Assembly (NCBI RefSeq): GCF_009498215.1
Contig: NZ_CP043499.1
Coordinates: forward strand, 930,001 to 994,000
Source of the DNA: Rhizobium grahamii
GTDB lineage: Bacteria; Pseudomonadota; Alphaproteobacteria; Rhizobiales; Rhizobiaceae
Reading direction: 5' to 3'
DNA length: 64,000 bases
Shown here: positions 7,627-17,129 of the stretch, one piece after another
Layout: every line of letters starts with the position of its first letter
How positions within the stretch are numbered: position 1 is the stretch's first letter
Made by a program: the position numbers and the translations under genes
The notes under the pieces: model-generated
What the model saw: the letters and a program-made list of their open reading frames with translations, nothing else
Told to the model about the DNA's origin: nothing
The model's database searches: none

Positions 7627-9573
7627 TCAGATCGTGCCACGGAGCTCGAGCAACTCCGTCTGCCCGCTTCGTCCCTTGACGCTGACAACGCCAACCGGAG
7701 CGAGTTCGAAAAGCCGGCCGACGGTATCCCGGATCGCGCCGCTGACGAGGATCGTCGTTCCATACTGTCGATTGAGTCCCTCGAGACGCGAGGCAATGTT
7801 CACCGTATCGCCGATCGCCGTGTACTGCAGCCGCGCCTCGGCCCCGACACTCCCCACCACCGCGGCACCGGTATGCAGTCCGAACCGTGTGATGAGCAGA
7901 GGGCGGCCATTCAAACTATTCGCGTGGTTCATCGCATCCACGGCCTGCTTCATCGCCAGCGCACAATGGCATGCATGCTCGACGTGATCAGGGTCGTGCA
8001 AGGGAGCATTCCACATGGCGAGGATGGCATCCCCCATATATTGGACGATCGTCCCGCCGTGACGCTCGACGATCTTATTGAGGCCCTCGAAATATTCCGA
8101 CAGGAGAGCAACGACCTCTTCAGGTGAGTTCTCTTCCGAGATCGTCGTGAAATCGCGAATATCGGTGAATAGCACCGTGACATCCTGCCGGACCGCGGCA
8201 CCTACATTCGCCTGACCGGCGATCACAATTCTGCGGACGAGTTCCCTGGGAACGTAAAGCGAGAAGGTGCGAATCGCGTGGCGTGCGGATCGCAGCGCTC
8301 TCGCGAGCGCATTCACTTCGGAAATCCACGAATGGACGATCCGGCTTTCGCGAACCTCCAGCTTGCCCAACTGTGTTGCCTCCTCGGCAAGCACGTAAAG
8401 CGATCGGCTGACGAAACGCGAGATGAAAATCGCCGCCAGGATTCCCAAGGTGAGGCAGGCTGCCGCGATCGCGAGATTTCGCGTCAATCTCTCTTCGACT
8501 GGCCCAACCAGGTCGCTCAGCGGCGCGACGATCGCGACCGTGTATTTCCTCCCGAGCCCGGCCACCGCTTCATGAAAAACCTCGGCAAGATATTCCCGCT
8601 CTCCAGCTTGAAAATGGGTAACGGTCCCCGTCTGGGCGCCACCGGATTCAAGCAGATGTGCAACAGCAGGAAGCGCCGGATCGACGCGAGCGAGGTCCGC
8701 CAGGGATACCGCCCTGCCACGACGGAGCTGCCCTCTGACTTCGCTCATCAAATCGCGGTCCGAATGGACGATCAGATTCGCATCCTGATCGAAAACATAT
8801 GCGCGAGCGTGCTCGGAAACGGCACTGATGTCGACGATGTCCCCAAGCGTAACGAGCATGACGTCGGCTCCGACGACAACGTGTCGATTCGACGCCGTAG
8901 GCGTTGCGACGGTCACTGTAAGGAAGTTGGTTGATGCCGAGATATAGGGGCCAACGGAGACAGCCTTGCCGGTACCGACAGCTGTCGTGTACCAGGGCCG
9001 AGTGCGCGGATCGAAAACATCATCGCGATCCGCCGCCCTTTTCAAGAGCCGCATGTCTTTGCCATAGAAAGTCCAGACGGTGTTCGGACCGCCATTCGAC
9101 CGATCGATGGTACGCACTGCATAGGCCGCGTCGGCAGGCGCGTTCATGTCGGCGCGCCACTCGGCATTATCAGCCGCGTCGACGACCTGAACGAAGCTAC
9201 CGTCGGGATAGCCCGCGTAGAGGTTATCGACACGAAAGGAGGACCTGAGCACGTTCAGCAGAAATGCTTCCTTGGTGTCCACATCATAAGGAGGTGGCGT
9301 CGTCATCTCCGGCACGGCTGACGCGGCGACGATTGCCGAATAGCCTTCCCGGAAGACGTTGCGGTAATCCTCGATGACCCGCAACCCGAGCTGTCGCATC
9401 TGCGCTTCCCCCGTCGAGACTGCGGCGAATTTCCCCTGGCTATAGGTAATGAAGATCAGCGGCAGCGAGGTACAGGCCAAGAGCCCAAGGATGATAACGC
9501 TGAGATGCAGCCGCAAGGGCATGGCCCAGGTGACCAAGATCCCCCTCAGCGTCCTCCAATACCCCTGCCCCAT
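7627..9573 (-). CDS. Membrane adenylate/guanylate cyclase with extracytoplasmic sensor
   Basis: A 648-residue class III nucleotide cyclase receptor. A transmembrane helix near residues 22-45 is followed by a periplasmic dCache-like sensor (about 50-345, with RTRPWYTTAVGTGKAVSVGPYI). A second helix (about 350-375, LAIAAACLTLGILAAIFI) leads to a HAMP-like linker and the C-terminal catalytic domain. Metal-binding aspartates sit in LFTDIRDFT and QYMGDAILAMW, and AIGDTVNIASRLEGLN is the typical core. It should make cAMP in response to an extracellular signal. The start at 9573 follows a GGGGAG site; an upstream in-frame start at 9603 is less likely. Confidence 0.88.
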   Translation of the reverse strand: MGQGYWRTLRGILVTWAMPLRLHLSVIILGLLACTSLPLIFITYSQGKFAAVSTGEAQMRQLGLRVIEDYRNVFREGYSAIVAASAVPEMTTPPPYDVDTKEAFLLNVLRSSFRVDNLYAGYPDGSFVQVVDAADNAEWRADMNAPADAAYAVRTIDRSNGGPNTVWTFYGKDMRLLKRAADRDDVFDPRTRPWYTTAVGTGKAVSVGPYISASTNFLTVTVATPTASNRHVVVGADVMLVTLGDIVDISAVSEHARAYVFDQDANLIVHSDRDLMSEVRGQLRRGRAVSLADLARVDPALPAVAHLLESGGAQTGTVTHFQAGEREYLAEVFHEAVAGLGRKYTVAIVAPLSDLVGPVEERLTRNLAIAAACLTLGILAAIFISRFVSRSLYVLAEEATQLGKLEVRESRIVHSWISEVNALARALRSARHAIRTFSLYVPRELVRRIVIAGQANVGAAVRQDVTVLFTDIRDFTTISEENSPEEVVALLSEYFEGLNKIVERHGGTIVQYMGDAILAMWNAPLHDPDHVEHACHCALAMKQAVDAMNHANSLNGRPLLITRFGLHTGAAVVGSVGAEARLQYTAIGDTVNIASRLEGLNRQYGTTILVSGAIRDTVGRLFELAPVGVVSVKGRSGQTELLELRGTI

Positions 9574-9748
9574 AGGCTCCCCGCCTCCGCCGACGCCTCG
9601 CAAGCGCGCTCACTTGATCGCGCACCTGACTGATTGGCTAGATAACCGAATAGGCGGTGATCCGGTCAAGCGCAGTTTCTCGCAAGATCGCTGCGGTGCC
9701 GACGTCTCAACGCCAAATCAAACAGACCGTGCGGACGGTTTGCAACTA

Positions 9749-10192
9749 TCATTCGCCGGATTCGGCGGCTGTAGGCAAATGTGCGGTCGGTCGGGAAACG
9801 ACATAGAGCGCGCATCCGCCAAGCAAAAAACCGACAAGGAGCGCAAGCCAGATACCTGGAGAAACAGCGAAGAAGAAGGCGATGTAGCCGCCCGACATCC
9901 CCAGTACCGCAAGGATCTTCGCCTTCGACGGGATCGCACCATCTTCGCGCCAGGCCCGTAAAGGCGGACCGCACCAACGGTGATTGAGAAGGTAGGCTTC
10001 GAACCGAGGAGACGACCGCGCGAAGAACCAGGCCGCAAGGATCAGAAAGATCGTTGTCGGCATCAAAGGGACAAGTGCGCCGATGATACCGAGCGCGGCC
10101 ATGAGGCACCCTAGCGCGGCATAAACGGCTCTGACCACCCAATGCGGTTGGCCTGACGTCCGAGCTACGGAGATATCGGGAGGATCGATCAT
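9749..10192 (-). CDS. DUF454 (YbaN-like) inner membrane protein
   Basis: A 147-residue membrane protein with an N-terminal hydrophobic hairpin (AVYAALGCLMAALGIIGALVPLMPTT) and the family hallmark PLMPTTIFLILAAWFFARSSPRFEAYLLNHRWCGPPLRAW. Two further membrane helices lie near residues 90-130. YbaN/DUF454 proteins are small inner-membrane proteins of unknown role, often near haem or stress genes; no function is claimed. It lies alone between the cyclase and katG genes. Confidence 0.82.
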   Translation of the reverse strand: MIDPPDISVARTSGQPHWVVRAVYAALGCLMAALGIIGALVPLMPTTIFLILAAWFFARSSPRFEAYLLNHRWCGPPLRAWREDGAIPSKAKILAVLGMSGGYIAFFFAVSPGIWLALLVGFLLGGCALYVVSRPTAHLPTAAESGE

Positions 10193-10574
10193 AGGCTTTA
10201 AACGGGAACCTTCTCACGCTGCGGTCCGACACCCCGAGCGCGAGCAGCCTCGATATGAGGCGGACGACACGCAGCCCGCGTCACGCCGACGCCCCCAATC
10301 TAACGCCTCCAGTGTCGCCGGTCACTCTCTCAAGTCATTCTTTTTGTTGGTCGAACAACGGGCTGTTCGACCCAGGCCTTTCACCGAGAAGATCAAGACC
10401 TCGACATCGCTATCGATCGTCACGCCATCAGGCAGCCGTACATGTTTGGCGGTGTGCGAGGTTACGGCGAAAGCGATGCTTTGTCTTTCCCTGATGACCG
10501 GCGTATTGACGCCGATAATCTGCCCTGCAGAGGCCCGGGCGCCTTTCACCAGCGCCCGGGCACACTATTACCTT
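10193..10574. other. Intergenic region downstream of katG
   Basis: This 382-bp stretch holds the katG terminator hairpin (10533-10561) and presumably the promoter of the YbaN-like gene near its left end. I see no convincing gene in it. A 75-codon reading frame on the minus strand starts inside the hairpin and has no recognisable family. Confidence 0.5.
10533..10561 (-). terminator. katG terminator hairpin
   Basis: Perfect 10-bp GC-rich arms (10533-10542 and 10552-10561) with a 9-nt loop start 14 bp beyond the katG stop. There is no U-tract, so termination may depend on Rho or on hairpin strength alone. Confidence 0.6.
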
Positions 10575-12758
10575 TTACCGCCGAGCCAAATCGAAACGGT
10601 CGGCGTTCATCACCTTTGTCCAGGCCGCGATGAAGTCCCGCACGAACTTGCCCTTGGCATCGGACGAGCCATAGACCTCGGCAAGAGCGCGAAGCTGGGC
10701 GTGCGATCCAAAGATCAGATCGACGCGGGTGCCGGTCCATTTCAGGGCGTTCGTCTTGCGATCACGGCCTTCATAGACACCTTGCTTGCCGGCGGCCGGG
10801 GTCCATACGGTTCCCATGTCGAGCAGGTTGACGAAGAAGTCGTTCGTCAGCGTCTCGGGCTTGTCGGTGAGGACACCGTGCTCCGGCTCGCCGGCCTTGA
10901 GTACGCGCAGACCGCCGACGAGCACCGTCATCTCAGGCGCCGTCAAAGTCAGCAGCTGGGCACGGTCGACAAGCGCCTCCTCCGCCTTCAGGAACTGGCG
11001 GCGGTTGGCGTTCACATAGTTGCGGAAACCGTCGGCGCGCGGCTCCAGTGCCGCGAAAGACGCCGCATCCGTCTGCGCTTCGGTCGCGTCCATTCTGCCG
11101 GGCGTGAACGGAACGCTTGCCCCGGGACCCGCAGCCTTTTCGACACCTGCGTTGCCGGCGAGTACGATCAGGTCCGCGAGAGAGATTTTCTTGCCTGATG
11201 TCTGGGCTGCGTTGAAGTCCTTCTGGATGCCCTCGAGAACGGAGAGCACCTTCGCCAGCTGTGCCGGCTGGTTGGCATCCCAGTCCTTTTGCGGTGACAG
11301 ACGGATGCGCGCACCGTTTGCGCCACCGCGCTTGTCCGAACCACGGAAGCTTGATGCCGAGGCCCAGGCCGTGGACACCAGTTCTTGCACCGTCAGACCG
11401 GACGCCAAGACCTTCGCCTTCAAGGCTGACACGTCGTTGTCATCGACCAACTCGTGATCAACGGCCGGGACAACATCCTGCCAGATCAGATCTTCGGCAG
11501 GCACCTCGGGACCGAGATAGCGTACCTTGGGTCCCATATCGCGATGCGTGAGCTTAAACCATGCGCGAGCGAACGCGTCTGCGAACTGGTCCGGATTTTC
11601 CATGAACCGGCGCGAGATCTTTTCATAGATCGGATCGAAGCGGAGCGCGAGGTCGGAGGTCAGCATCTTTGGCCGGTGCTTCTTCGCGGGGTCGAAGGCA
11701 TCCGGAATCGTCTCACCCGCACCCTTTGCAACCCACTGCTTGGCGCCCGCCGGACTGCTTTCCAGTTCGTATTCGTAACCGAACAGGTTCCAGAAGAAGT
11801 TGTTGCTCCACTTGGTGGGTGTCGTCGTCCAGATCACTTCCAGACCGCTGCCGATAGCATCGCGACCGACGCCGGTGTTGAATTTGCTCGACCAGCCAAG
11901 GCCCTGCGCCTCAATCTCGTCGCCTTCGGGATCGACGCCGACGAAGGACGGATCGCCAGCGCCGTGCGTCTTGCCGAACGTATGGCCACCGGCGATCAGC
12001 GCAACGGTTTCTTCGTCGTTCATTGCCATGCGGGCGAAGGTTTCGCGGATGTCGCGGGCAGAGGCCAATGGGTCCGGATTTCCGTTCGGTCCCTCCGGAT
12101 TGACGTAGATAAGACCCATTTGCACGGCGCCGAGCGGTTCTGCGAGTTCGCGCTCGCCACTATAACGCTCGTCTCCGAGCCAGGTGCCTTCAGGGCCCCA
12201 ATAGAGCTCTTCCGGTTCCCAGACATCGGCGCGGCCGCCGGCGAAGCCGAAGGTTTTGAAGCCCATGGATTCGAGCGCGACGTTGCCGGTCAGGATCAAA
12301 AGGTCGGCCCAGGAAATACGGCTGCCGTATTTCTGCTTGATCGGCCAGAGAAGGCGACGGGCCTTGTCGAGGTTGACGTTGTCAGGCCAGCTGTTGAGCG
12401 GGGCGAAACGCTGCTGTCCCTGCCCCGCGCCGCCGCGGCCATCGGTGATGCGGTAGGTGCCGGCGCTGTGCCATGCCATGCGAATGAAGAGGCCGCCGTA
12501 GTGTCCGAAGTCGGCCGGCCACCAATCCTGGGAGTCCGTCATCAACGCGTGAAGGTCTTGCTTGACCGCGTTGAGATCGAGCTTCTTGAACTCCTCGGCA
12601 TAATTGAAGGCCGCTCCCAACGGATCGGAAAGACCCGAATTCTGATGCAGGATCTGAACGTTCAGCTGATCCGGCCACCAGTCACGGTTGCCTCTGCCGC
12701 GAGGCGTATTGCCATGGGGCACGGGACATTTGCCGGCGCTATCAGGTTTCTGGTCCAT
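10575..12758 (-). CDS. katG: Catalase-peroxidase KatG
   Basis: A 727-residue bifunctional haem catalase-peroxidase that destroys hydrogen peroxide in the cytoplasm. The distal active site RMAWHSAGTYR carries the catalytic Arg, Trp and His. The LIYVNPEGPNG segment carries the Tyr of the Met-Tyr-Trp crosslink. AGGHTFGKTHGAG carries the proximal haem-ligand histidine. Both the N-terminal active domain and the degenerate C-terminal peroxidase domain (from about residue 430) are complete. A GAGGAG ribosome site precedes the ATG. No oxyR gene is adjacent, unlike in some rhizobia. Confidence 0.98.
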   Translation of the reverse strand: MDQKPDSAGKCPVPHGNTPRGRGNRDWWPDQLNVQILHQNSGLSDPLGAAFNYAEEFKKLDLNAVKQDLHALMTDSQDWWPADFGHYGGLFIRMAWHSAGTYRITDGRGGAGQGQQRFAPLNSWPDNVNLDKARRLLWPIKQKYGSRISWADLLILTGNVALESMGFKTFGFAGGRADVWEPEELYWGPEGTWLGDERYSGERELAEPLGAVQMGLIYVNPEGPNGNPDPLASARDIRETFARMAMNDEETVALIAGGHTFGKTHGAGDPSFVGVDPEGDEIEAQGLGWSSKFNTGVGRDAIGSGLEVIWTTTPTKWSNNFFWNLFGYEYELESSPAGAKQWVAKGAGETIPDAFDPAKKHRPKMLTSDLALRFDPIYEKISRRFMENPDQFADAFARAWFKLTHRDMGPKVRYLGPEVPAEDLIWQDVVPAVDHELVDDNDVSALKAKVLASGLTVQELVSTAWASASSFRGSDKRGGANGARIRLSPQKDWDANQPAQLAKVLSVLEGIQKDFNAAQTSGKKISLADLIVLAGNAGVEKAAGPGASVPFTPGRMDATEAQTDAASFAALEPRADGFRNYVNANRRQFLKAEEALVDRAQLLTLTAPEMTVLVGGLRVLKAGEPEHGVLTDKPETLTNDFFVNLLDMGTVWTPAAGKQGVYEGRDRKTNALKWTGTRVDLIFGSHAQLRALAEVYGSSDAKGKFVRDFIAAWTKVMNADRFDLARR

Positions 12759-12915
12759 TGTTTTCTCCTCGGTTTTTTGATGCGTCGAAAACGGGAGGAC
12801 ATGCCGGCCAGCCTTTGGGACAAAAAGAACACCCCAGACACCGCGGACCCGCGACCTCCACTGCCTCCTTCATAACCGATGTGAACCATAACTCTAAGTT
12901 GGAATTACTGATCAA

Positions 12916-12938
12916 GGCGATAAGCTAACGTTATCGCC
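12916..12938. promoter_or_regulatory. Inverted repeat upstream of katG
   Basis: Perfect 8-bp arms GGCGATAA (12916-12923) and TTATCGCC (12931-12938) with a 7-nt spacer lie about 160 bp upstream of katG. The GATA-N9-TATC layout is loosely like a LysR/OxyR half-site pair. A regulator is inferred only. Confidence 0.35.
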
Positions 12939-12962
12939 GGTATGTGCCGCAGGCAAAAAAAT

Positions 12963-12984
12963 GGCGCCGCCATTCGGCGACGCC
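12963..12984 (-). terminator. Rho-independent terminator of the DUF1328 gene
   Basis: On the minus strand, a 9-bp GC-rich stem (one G-U pair) with a 4-nt loop is followed by ATTTTTTT (A-run 12955-12961 on plus). It lies about 30 bp past the stop at 13015. Confidence 0.8.
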
Positions 12985-13014
12985 TCTTCTGCATAGATTT
13001 CACATTCCGTCGCG

Positions 13015-13176
13015 TCAGCGCCTCAGGACGCGCATAGCCAACGACACGACAAAGAGAACCAGGAAAAGGAAGAACAGGACCTGGGCGATTGACGCCGATG
13101 CACCGGCAATACCGCCAAAACCGAGCACGCCGGCGATGAGTGCGACCACCAAGAATACGAGAGCATAATAAAGCAT
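13015..13176 (-). CDS. DUF1328 small membrane protein (YtjA type)
   Basis: A 53-residue, two-helix membrane protein beginning MLYYALVFLVVALIAGVLGFGGIAG and ending SLAMRVLRR, an almost canonical DUF1328/YtjA protein. The start at 13176 is fixed by a strong GGAGG site 6-7 bases upstream; longer in-frame starts have no such site. Family members are often induced under envelope or osmotic stress, but their function is unknown. It has its own rho-independent terminator. Confidence 0.88.
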   Translation of the reverse strand: MLYYALVFLVVALIAGVLGFGGIAGASASIAQVLFFLFLVLFVVSLAMRVLRR

Positions 13177-13252
13177 TTCCACCTCCGTCATTCTGACCAC
13201 AGGAAAACGGAGAGAGAGGCGATTTGGTTCCGAGACAGGCCCGGAAGCGCTT

Positions 13253-13777
13253 CTAGGTGGCAATGACCGCGCGGCGTGTGAATGCATTGTCGCCATCATA
13301 GGGCTTCGGCGGCTCGGCCGCGGCAAGGTAGGCATTCGCGGGAACCGTCAATGCGAACCAGAGCCCGGCGCCAACCACAAAAAGTTGGCCGACCTCATCT
13401 CCACCGCCGGCCAGCATCGGCAGACAAGCGGAGATCATCAGCACAAGCACCCGCACGACCCACTCGGTCTCGCGCTTTCTGATCGCAAGCGCAGCCATGG
13501 CTCGATATCTGCGCGCGTCGTATCCGCCGCTGTCCGGCTTCGTCAGAAGCTTCCACGCTGGAGGAAAGGATAGCATCAAGAGGGCACCGGCGGCGAGCAG
13601 ACCCGGTGTTCCAGGAAGACACCAGCAGCTCACCCCAAGCAGGAACAGGATAACCACGAGGTTCCATATCGGCCCAAGCGCGTCAGGAGAACGACCGCTT
13701 CGCCGATGCCAGACCTGAAGCATCCACGACGCTGCCTGAAGCATCGGCTGATCGATAAAACGATTGATGAATTCCAT
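13253..13777 (-). CDS. Hypothetical membrane protein
   Basis: A 174-residue protein that I do not recognise. Three or four hydrophobic helices are visible: about residues 38-60 (WNLVVILFLLGVSCWCL), 58-72 (GLLAAGALLML), 107-125 (VVRVLVLMISACLPML) and 130-150 (LFVVGAGLWFALTV). The rest is polar, with an arginine-rich segment RRYRAMAALAIRKRETEW between helices. The start at 13777 has a GAAGGG site. It lies upstream of the DUF1328 gene in the same direction with a 76-bp gap. Confidence 0.7.
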   Translation of the reverse strand: MEFINRFIDQPMLQAASWMLQVWHRRSGRSPDALGPIWNLVVILFLLGVSCWCLPGTPGLLAAGALLMLSFPPAWKLLTKPDSGGYDARRYRAMAALAIRKRETEWVVRVLVLMISACLPMLAGGGDEVGQLFVVGAGLWFALTVPANAYLAAAEPPKPYDGDNAFTRRAVIAT

Positions 13778-13944
13778 AACGTGCCCTTCGCTCGCCTGCG
13801 CGGCTAACAACCAGACAATTCCGGCATGAACGTGGCGCGGTCGATCGTTTTGGAACCCGCGCTAGGCTCTGGCGCCAGGGTGTATCCGGATTACCTTCAG
13901 CCTCCAGATCGGACGGCCCCGAGTCGTGCCCAAGCCTGAAGCTA

Positions 13945-15387
13945 TCACTTTCGACTTTTTGCCAAATTCGGGTGAACGGCGGACGAGCTGCTGCCTTCCG
14001 ACGACATAGCGGAAGTGACGACGATACCTCGGCCCTTTGCCTTTGCGGCGTAAAGCGCTGCGTCCGCTCTCTTCAGGGCCTGGTCGCATGTTTCACCGCC
14101 GCCGACCTGAACTTCACCAAGCCCGAAGGATGCGCCGACCTGTGCCTCGACGTCGTCGATCACGTAGGGCTGAGACAAAAGCTGCGACAACTGCCGGCAA
14201 CGCCACTCGGCTTCGGCCATTGGGACCGATGGCATGAGAACGGCGAACTCATCGCCCCCCAAACGGAAGACAGCGTCGCCATCCCGTGTTCCGGCTTTCA
14301 GGCGCTGAGCGACCTGCCTCAGCAATTCATCCCCGGCTGCGTGTCCATGTCTGTCGTTGACGCTCTTGAACCCATCGAGGTCGAGGCACGCGACTGTGAG
14401 GCTACCGCAGCTGGATAGCCTCGCGAACTCCGGCTCGATCATGGAGCGGTTCGCCAGGCCGGTCAGAAAGTCATGCGTGGCGGCGTGGCGCATGCGTTGT
14501 TCAGCCTCGACCAACGACACCACCGTCCGGCGCGACAGCCGCATGACGAACAAGCCGCCGACAATCAGCAGGATGGTGACGGCAGCCGCGAGAGGCAGGG
14601 ATTGCAGCAGCAGATCGCTCGCGGGCGTCGGTGGGTGCCATGACAGAACTTCGACCTGTCCGTCCTGCCCGACGGCAATCTCGGCGCGCGCACGGTCCGG
14701 TGAAACCGAGCTCAAAGGGCCGATGGTCGCGTCATCGAGAAGAAAGCGGTTGCCCAGAAAATCCTGCAGACTGCCTGCGATCGGGATCGCGGAAACGAGA
14801 ATTGGCGCTCGGTTTCCACGCGGCTTGGCCGTCTGGAAGTCAGCCTGAAAGAGGCTGGCTGTCAAAAGGACCGCGTCGCTGCCAATAACCTCGATCTTGC
14901 TGAAGGCGATCGGGTCTGGAATGCCAGGCTTCTTCACGCCGGCTTCACGCTCGCGAACGCGCCGAACGAGAGAACCGGCGTCATCTACAATAGCCGACGC
15001 TCGCCGAACGAAGAAGGGCCGACCCACAACCTCGTCCGCCGTCTTGGCGTAGATCATGCTGTCTTCAGCATCGAGAATGGCGGCAAAACGCGTCCTCGAC
15101 GTCCCGATCAGGGAGCTGCCGATGTTGCGATCCGCCCACTCGCGATCAAACGAGTTGTCGATCTTGGCGATCGACTCGTCCCAAATTGTCCATGCGGTCA
15201 GTGCGAACTCGACGTCCGCGATCCATATCGAGATGTTCCGCTTGACCAGCGTCTCCTGCCGCTCGCGGCTTTCCGCATCGAGGCGCTTCACCCCATAGTA
15301 GGGAACCGCCGCCAGGCCCGCGATCAGGATCGCGACGAGCACGAGAACGGGACCAACCAACTTGAACTGGGAGAAACGCGTAGTCAC
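13945..15387 (-). CDS. Membrane diguanylate cyclase (CHASE4-like sensor + GGDEF)
   Basis: A 480-residue protein. A transmembrane helix near residues 11-32 is followed by a periplasmic CHASE4-like sensor domain (about 35-265). A second helix (about 268-290, LPLAAAVTILLIVGGLFVM) leads to a GGDEF domain from about 310. The active site RLGGDEFAVL is intact, and an RDGD inhibitory I-site lies exactly five residues before it, so it should make c-di-GMP with product feedback. The start is GTG at 15387. The C-terminal tail is polar and serine-rich. Confidence 0.9.
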   Translation of the reverse strand: MTTRFSQFKLVGPVLVLVAILIAGLAAVPYYGVKRLDAESRERQETLVKRNISIWIADVEFALTAWTIWDESIAKIDNSFDREWADRNIGSSLIGTSRTRFAAILDAEDSMIYAKTADEVVGRPFFVRRASAIVDDAGSLVRRVREREAGVKKPGIPDPIAFSKIEVIGSDAVLLTASLFQADFQTAKPRGNRAPILVSAIPIAGSLQDFLGNRFLLDDATIGPLSSVSPDRARAEIAVGQDGQVEVLSWHPPTPASDLLLQSLPLAAAVTILLIVGGLFVMRLSRRTVVSLVEAEQRMRHAATHDFLTGLANRSMIEPEFARLSSCGSLTVACLDLDGFKSVNDRHGHAAGDELLRQVAQRLKAGTRDGDAVFRLGGDEFAVLMPSVPMAEAEWRCRQLSQLLSQPYVIDDVEAQVGASFGLGEVQVGGGETCDQALKRADAALYAAKAKGRGIVVTSAMSSEGSSSSAVHPNLAKSRK

Positions 15388-15612
15388 GAAAGGGTATCCT
15401 GATGGCTCATTTTGGCCGAACCTACAGCCGCATCGCTTTAGCGCAGGTTACCGCCCAACCGATTTCAGCGACTGGGGTTAATGCTTAGCGACGTTTTCTG
15501 GCGATGCATTTCGATCACGCTTCAGTATTCAGATCGGGCTTGCGCAGTCGCCGCAGACCCCTAGATTGGCCCAATCAACCGCTGTAGTTGATTTGTTTTG
15601 TGGAGGTTCATC

Positions 15613-16602
15613 GTGGAATATCGTCGTCTCGGAAAGTCTGGCCTGAAGGTCAGTGAGTTCTCATTTGGCTCGTGGGTAACCTTCGGCAAGCAGGTCGATG
15701 GTCGGGATGCGGTCGAGCTTATGAAACTCGCCTACGACAATGGCGTGAACTTCTTCGACAATGCCGAGGGTTATGAAAGCGGCAATTCGGAGGTCGTCAT
15801 GGGCAATGCGCTCAAGACGCTCGGATGGAGCCGCGACAGCTACATCGTCTCGAGCAAGGTGTTCTGGGGAGGACAAAAGCCGACGCAGCGCGGGCTTTCG
15901 CGAAAGCACGTCACCGACGCCGCACACGCCGCCCTGAAGCGGCTCCAGGTCGACTATCTGGACCTTTACTTTTGCCACCGCCCCGACATCGACACCCCGA
16001 TCGAGGAAACCGTGCGCGCGATGCACGATCTCGTGGCGCAGGGGAAGGTTCTATACTGGGGAACATCCGAATGGTCAGCGCAGCAGCTGACAGAAGCCTA
16101 CGCGGTCGCGCGCGACCTGCGCATCACCCCGCCGACGATGGAGCAGCCGCAGTACAACATCTTCGAGCGCCAGAAAGTTGAGGCCGATTATCTGCGCCTT
16201 TACGACCTGCTCGGCTTGGGAACGACCATCTGGTCGCCGCTGGCATCAGGCGTCCTGACCGGGAAATATAACAGCGGCGTACCCGATGACAGCCGCATGA
16301 ACCTTCCCGGCTACGAATGGCTGAAGGAAAAACTGTCCAGCCCGGCGGGCCGCACTCAGCTCGAGCATGTCCGTCAGCTTGCGAAGCTTGCCGATGAGAT
16401 CGGTGTTTCGATCACGCATCTCGCCTTGCTTTGGTGCCTCGCGAACCCCCACGTCTCGACCGTCATCCTCGGCGCATCGCGGAAAAGCCAGTTGGAAGAT
16501 AATCTGGCTGCGCTGTCGAACAAGGAAAAGGTCACCGCGGACGTGCTCGCGCGGATTGACGCCATCGTCGGCAACAAGCCTGCGGCACCACAGCGATTCT
16601 AA
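15613..16602 (+). CDS. Aldo/keto reductase, potassium channel beta-subunit type
   Basis: A 329-residue NADPH-dependent oxidoreductase of the AKR fold. Catalytic residues are visible: Asp and Tyr in FFDNAEGYESG, Lys in VSSKVFWGG, His in LDLYFCHRPD. Later segments WGTSEWSAQQ, WSPLASGVLTGKY and VILGASRKSQLEDNL match the AKR6/Kv-beta subgroup. I chose the GTG at 15613, since GGAGG (15602-15606) is 6 bases upstream; an in-frame TTG at 15598 overlaps that site. The physiological substrate is unknown. Its stop overlaps by 4 bp the stop of the convergent hypothetical gene. Confidence 0.9.
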   Translation: MEYRRLGKSGLKVSEFSFGSWVTFGKQVDGRDAVELMKLAYDNGVNFFDNAEGYESGNSEVVMGNALKTLGWSRDSYIVSSKVFWGGQKPTQRGLSRKHVTDAAHAALKRLQVDYLDLYFCHRPDIDTPIEETVRAMHDLVAQGKVLYWGTSEWSAQQLTEAYAVARDLRITPPTMEQPQYNIFERQKVEADYLRLYDLLGLGTTIWSPLASGVLTGKYNSGVPDDSRMNLPGYEWLKEKLSSPAGRTQLEHVRQLAKLADEIGVSITHLALLWCLANPHVSTVILGASRKSQLEDNLAALSNKEKVTADVLARIDAIVGNKPAAPQRF

Positions 16603-17078
16603 CGGATTGGGATCTCGGCGGTCGGGACAGGAACACGTAGCGCATCGACTTCGGTCAATCGCTCGCGCTCTTCCCGATACGCCAGTTCCATGCGCATCAA
16701 CCTTCGCTCCGGGAAGGGCCTCTCTTCCCGGATGAAGGCAATCATCTCATCGATGTCGTTGCCGCCTCCGGGAGCATCTCCCAACGGGAGGAAAAGTCGC
16801 TTGCGCAGCTTCTGCGCCCAGTAACGGATCTCGCGCTCGGCCGGAGGGTACGAAGCGCCCAGACGATAGAGTTGGCTTTCTGTCCTCGCCCAGCCTGGCG
16901 GAGAACTCTCATCGATCTGCAGCACAGCGGATGCATGACCGTGGTCCCCATCCTCGACATCCGGATCACCGAAGAACCACGCGTATAGCCACGGCTCGCT
17001 GTCTGCGGCATGTTCCAGCAGCCACCCTTTAAGGATCGGGGCTGTCGCCAGTTCGGCTTTGCTTGGTGCCGATGTCAT
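16599..17078 (-). CDS. Hypothetical protein with N-terminal Trp-rich segment
   Basis: A 159-residue soluble protein that I do not recognise. The N-terminal half has an acidic Trp-rich segment (LKGWLLEHAADSEPWLYAW) and GDPDVEDGDHGHASAV. The middle REIRYWAQKLRKRLFLPLGD and the C-terminal RRLMRMELAYREERERL look helical. The layout suggests a small rhizobial accessory protein. It overlaps tail-to-tail with the aldo/keto reductase gene and lies 51 bp downstream of the exonuclease gene in the same direction. Confidence 0.7.
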   Translation of the reverse strand: MTSAPSKAELATAPILKGWLLEHAADSEPWLYAWFFGDPDVEDGDHGHASAVLQIDESSPPGWARTESQLYRLGASYPPAEREIRYWAQKLRKRLFLPLGDAPGGGNDIDEMIAFIREERPFPERRLMRMELAYREERERLTEVDALRVPVPTAEIPIR

Positions 17079-17129
17079 CGCTCTTTGTTCTCCATTGGCA
17101 TCCCCGCCGCTATTGAAAACGCAGCAAAA

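Noticed and set aside
10322..10549. 75-codon minus-strand frame downstream of katG
   Set aside because: It begins inside the katG terminator hairpin, has no ribosome site and matches no family I know.
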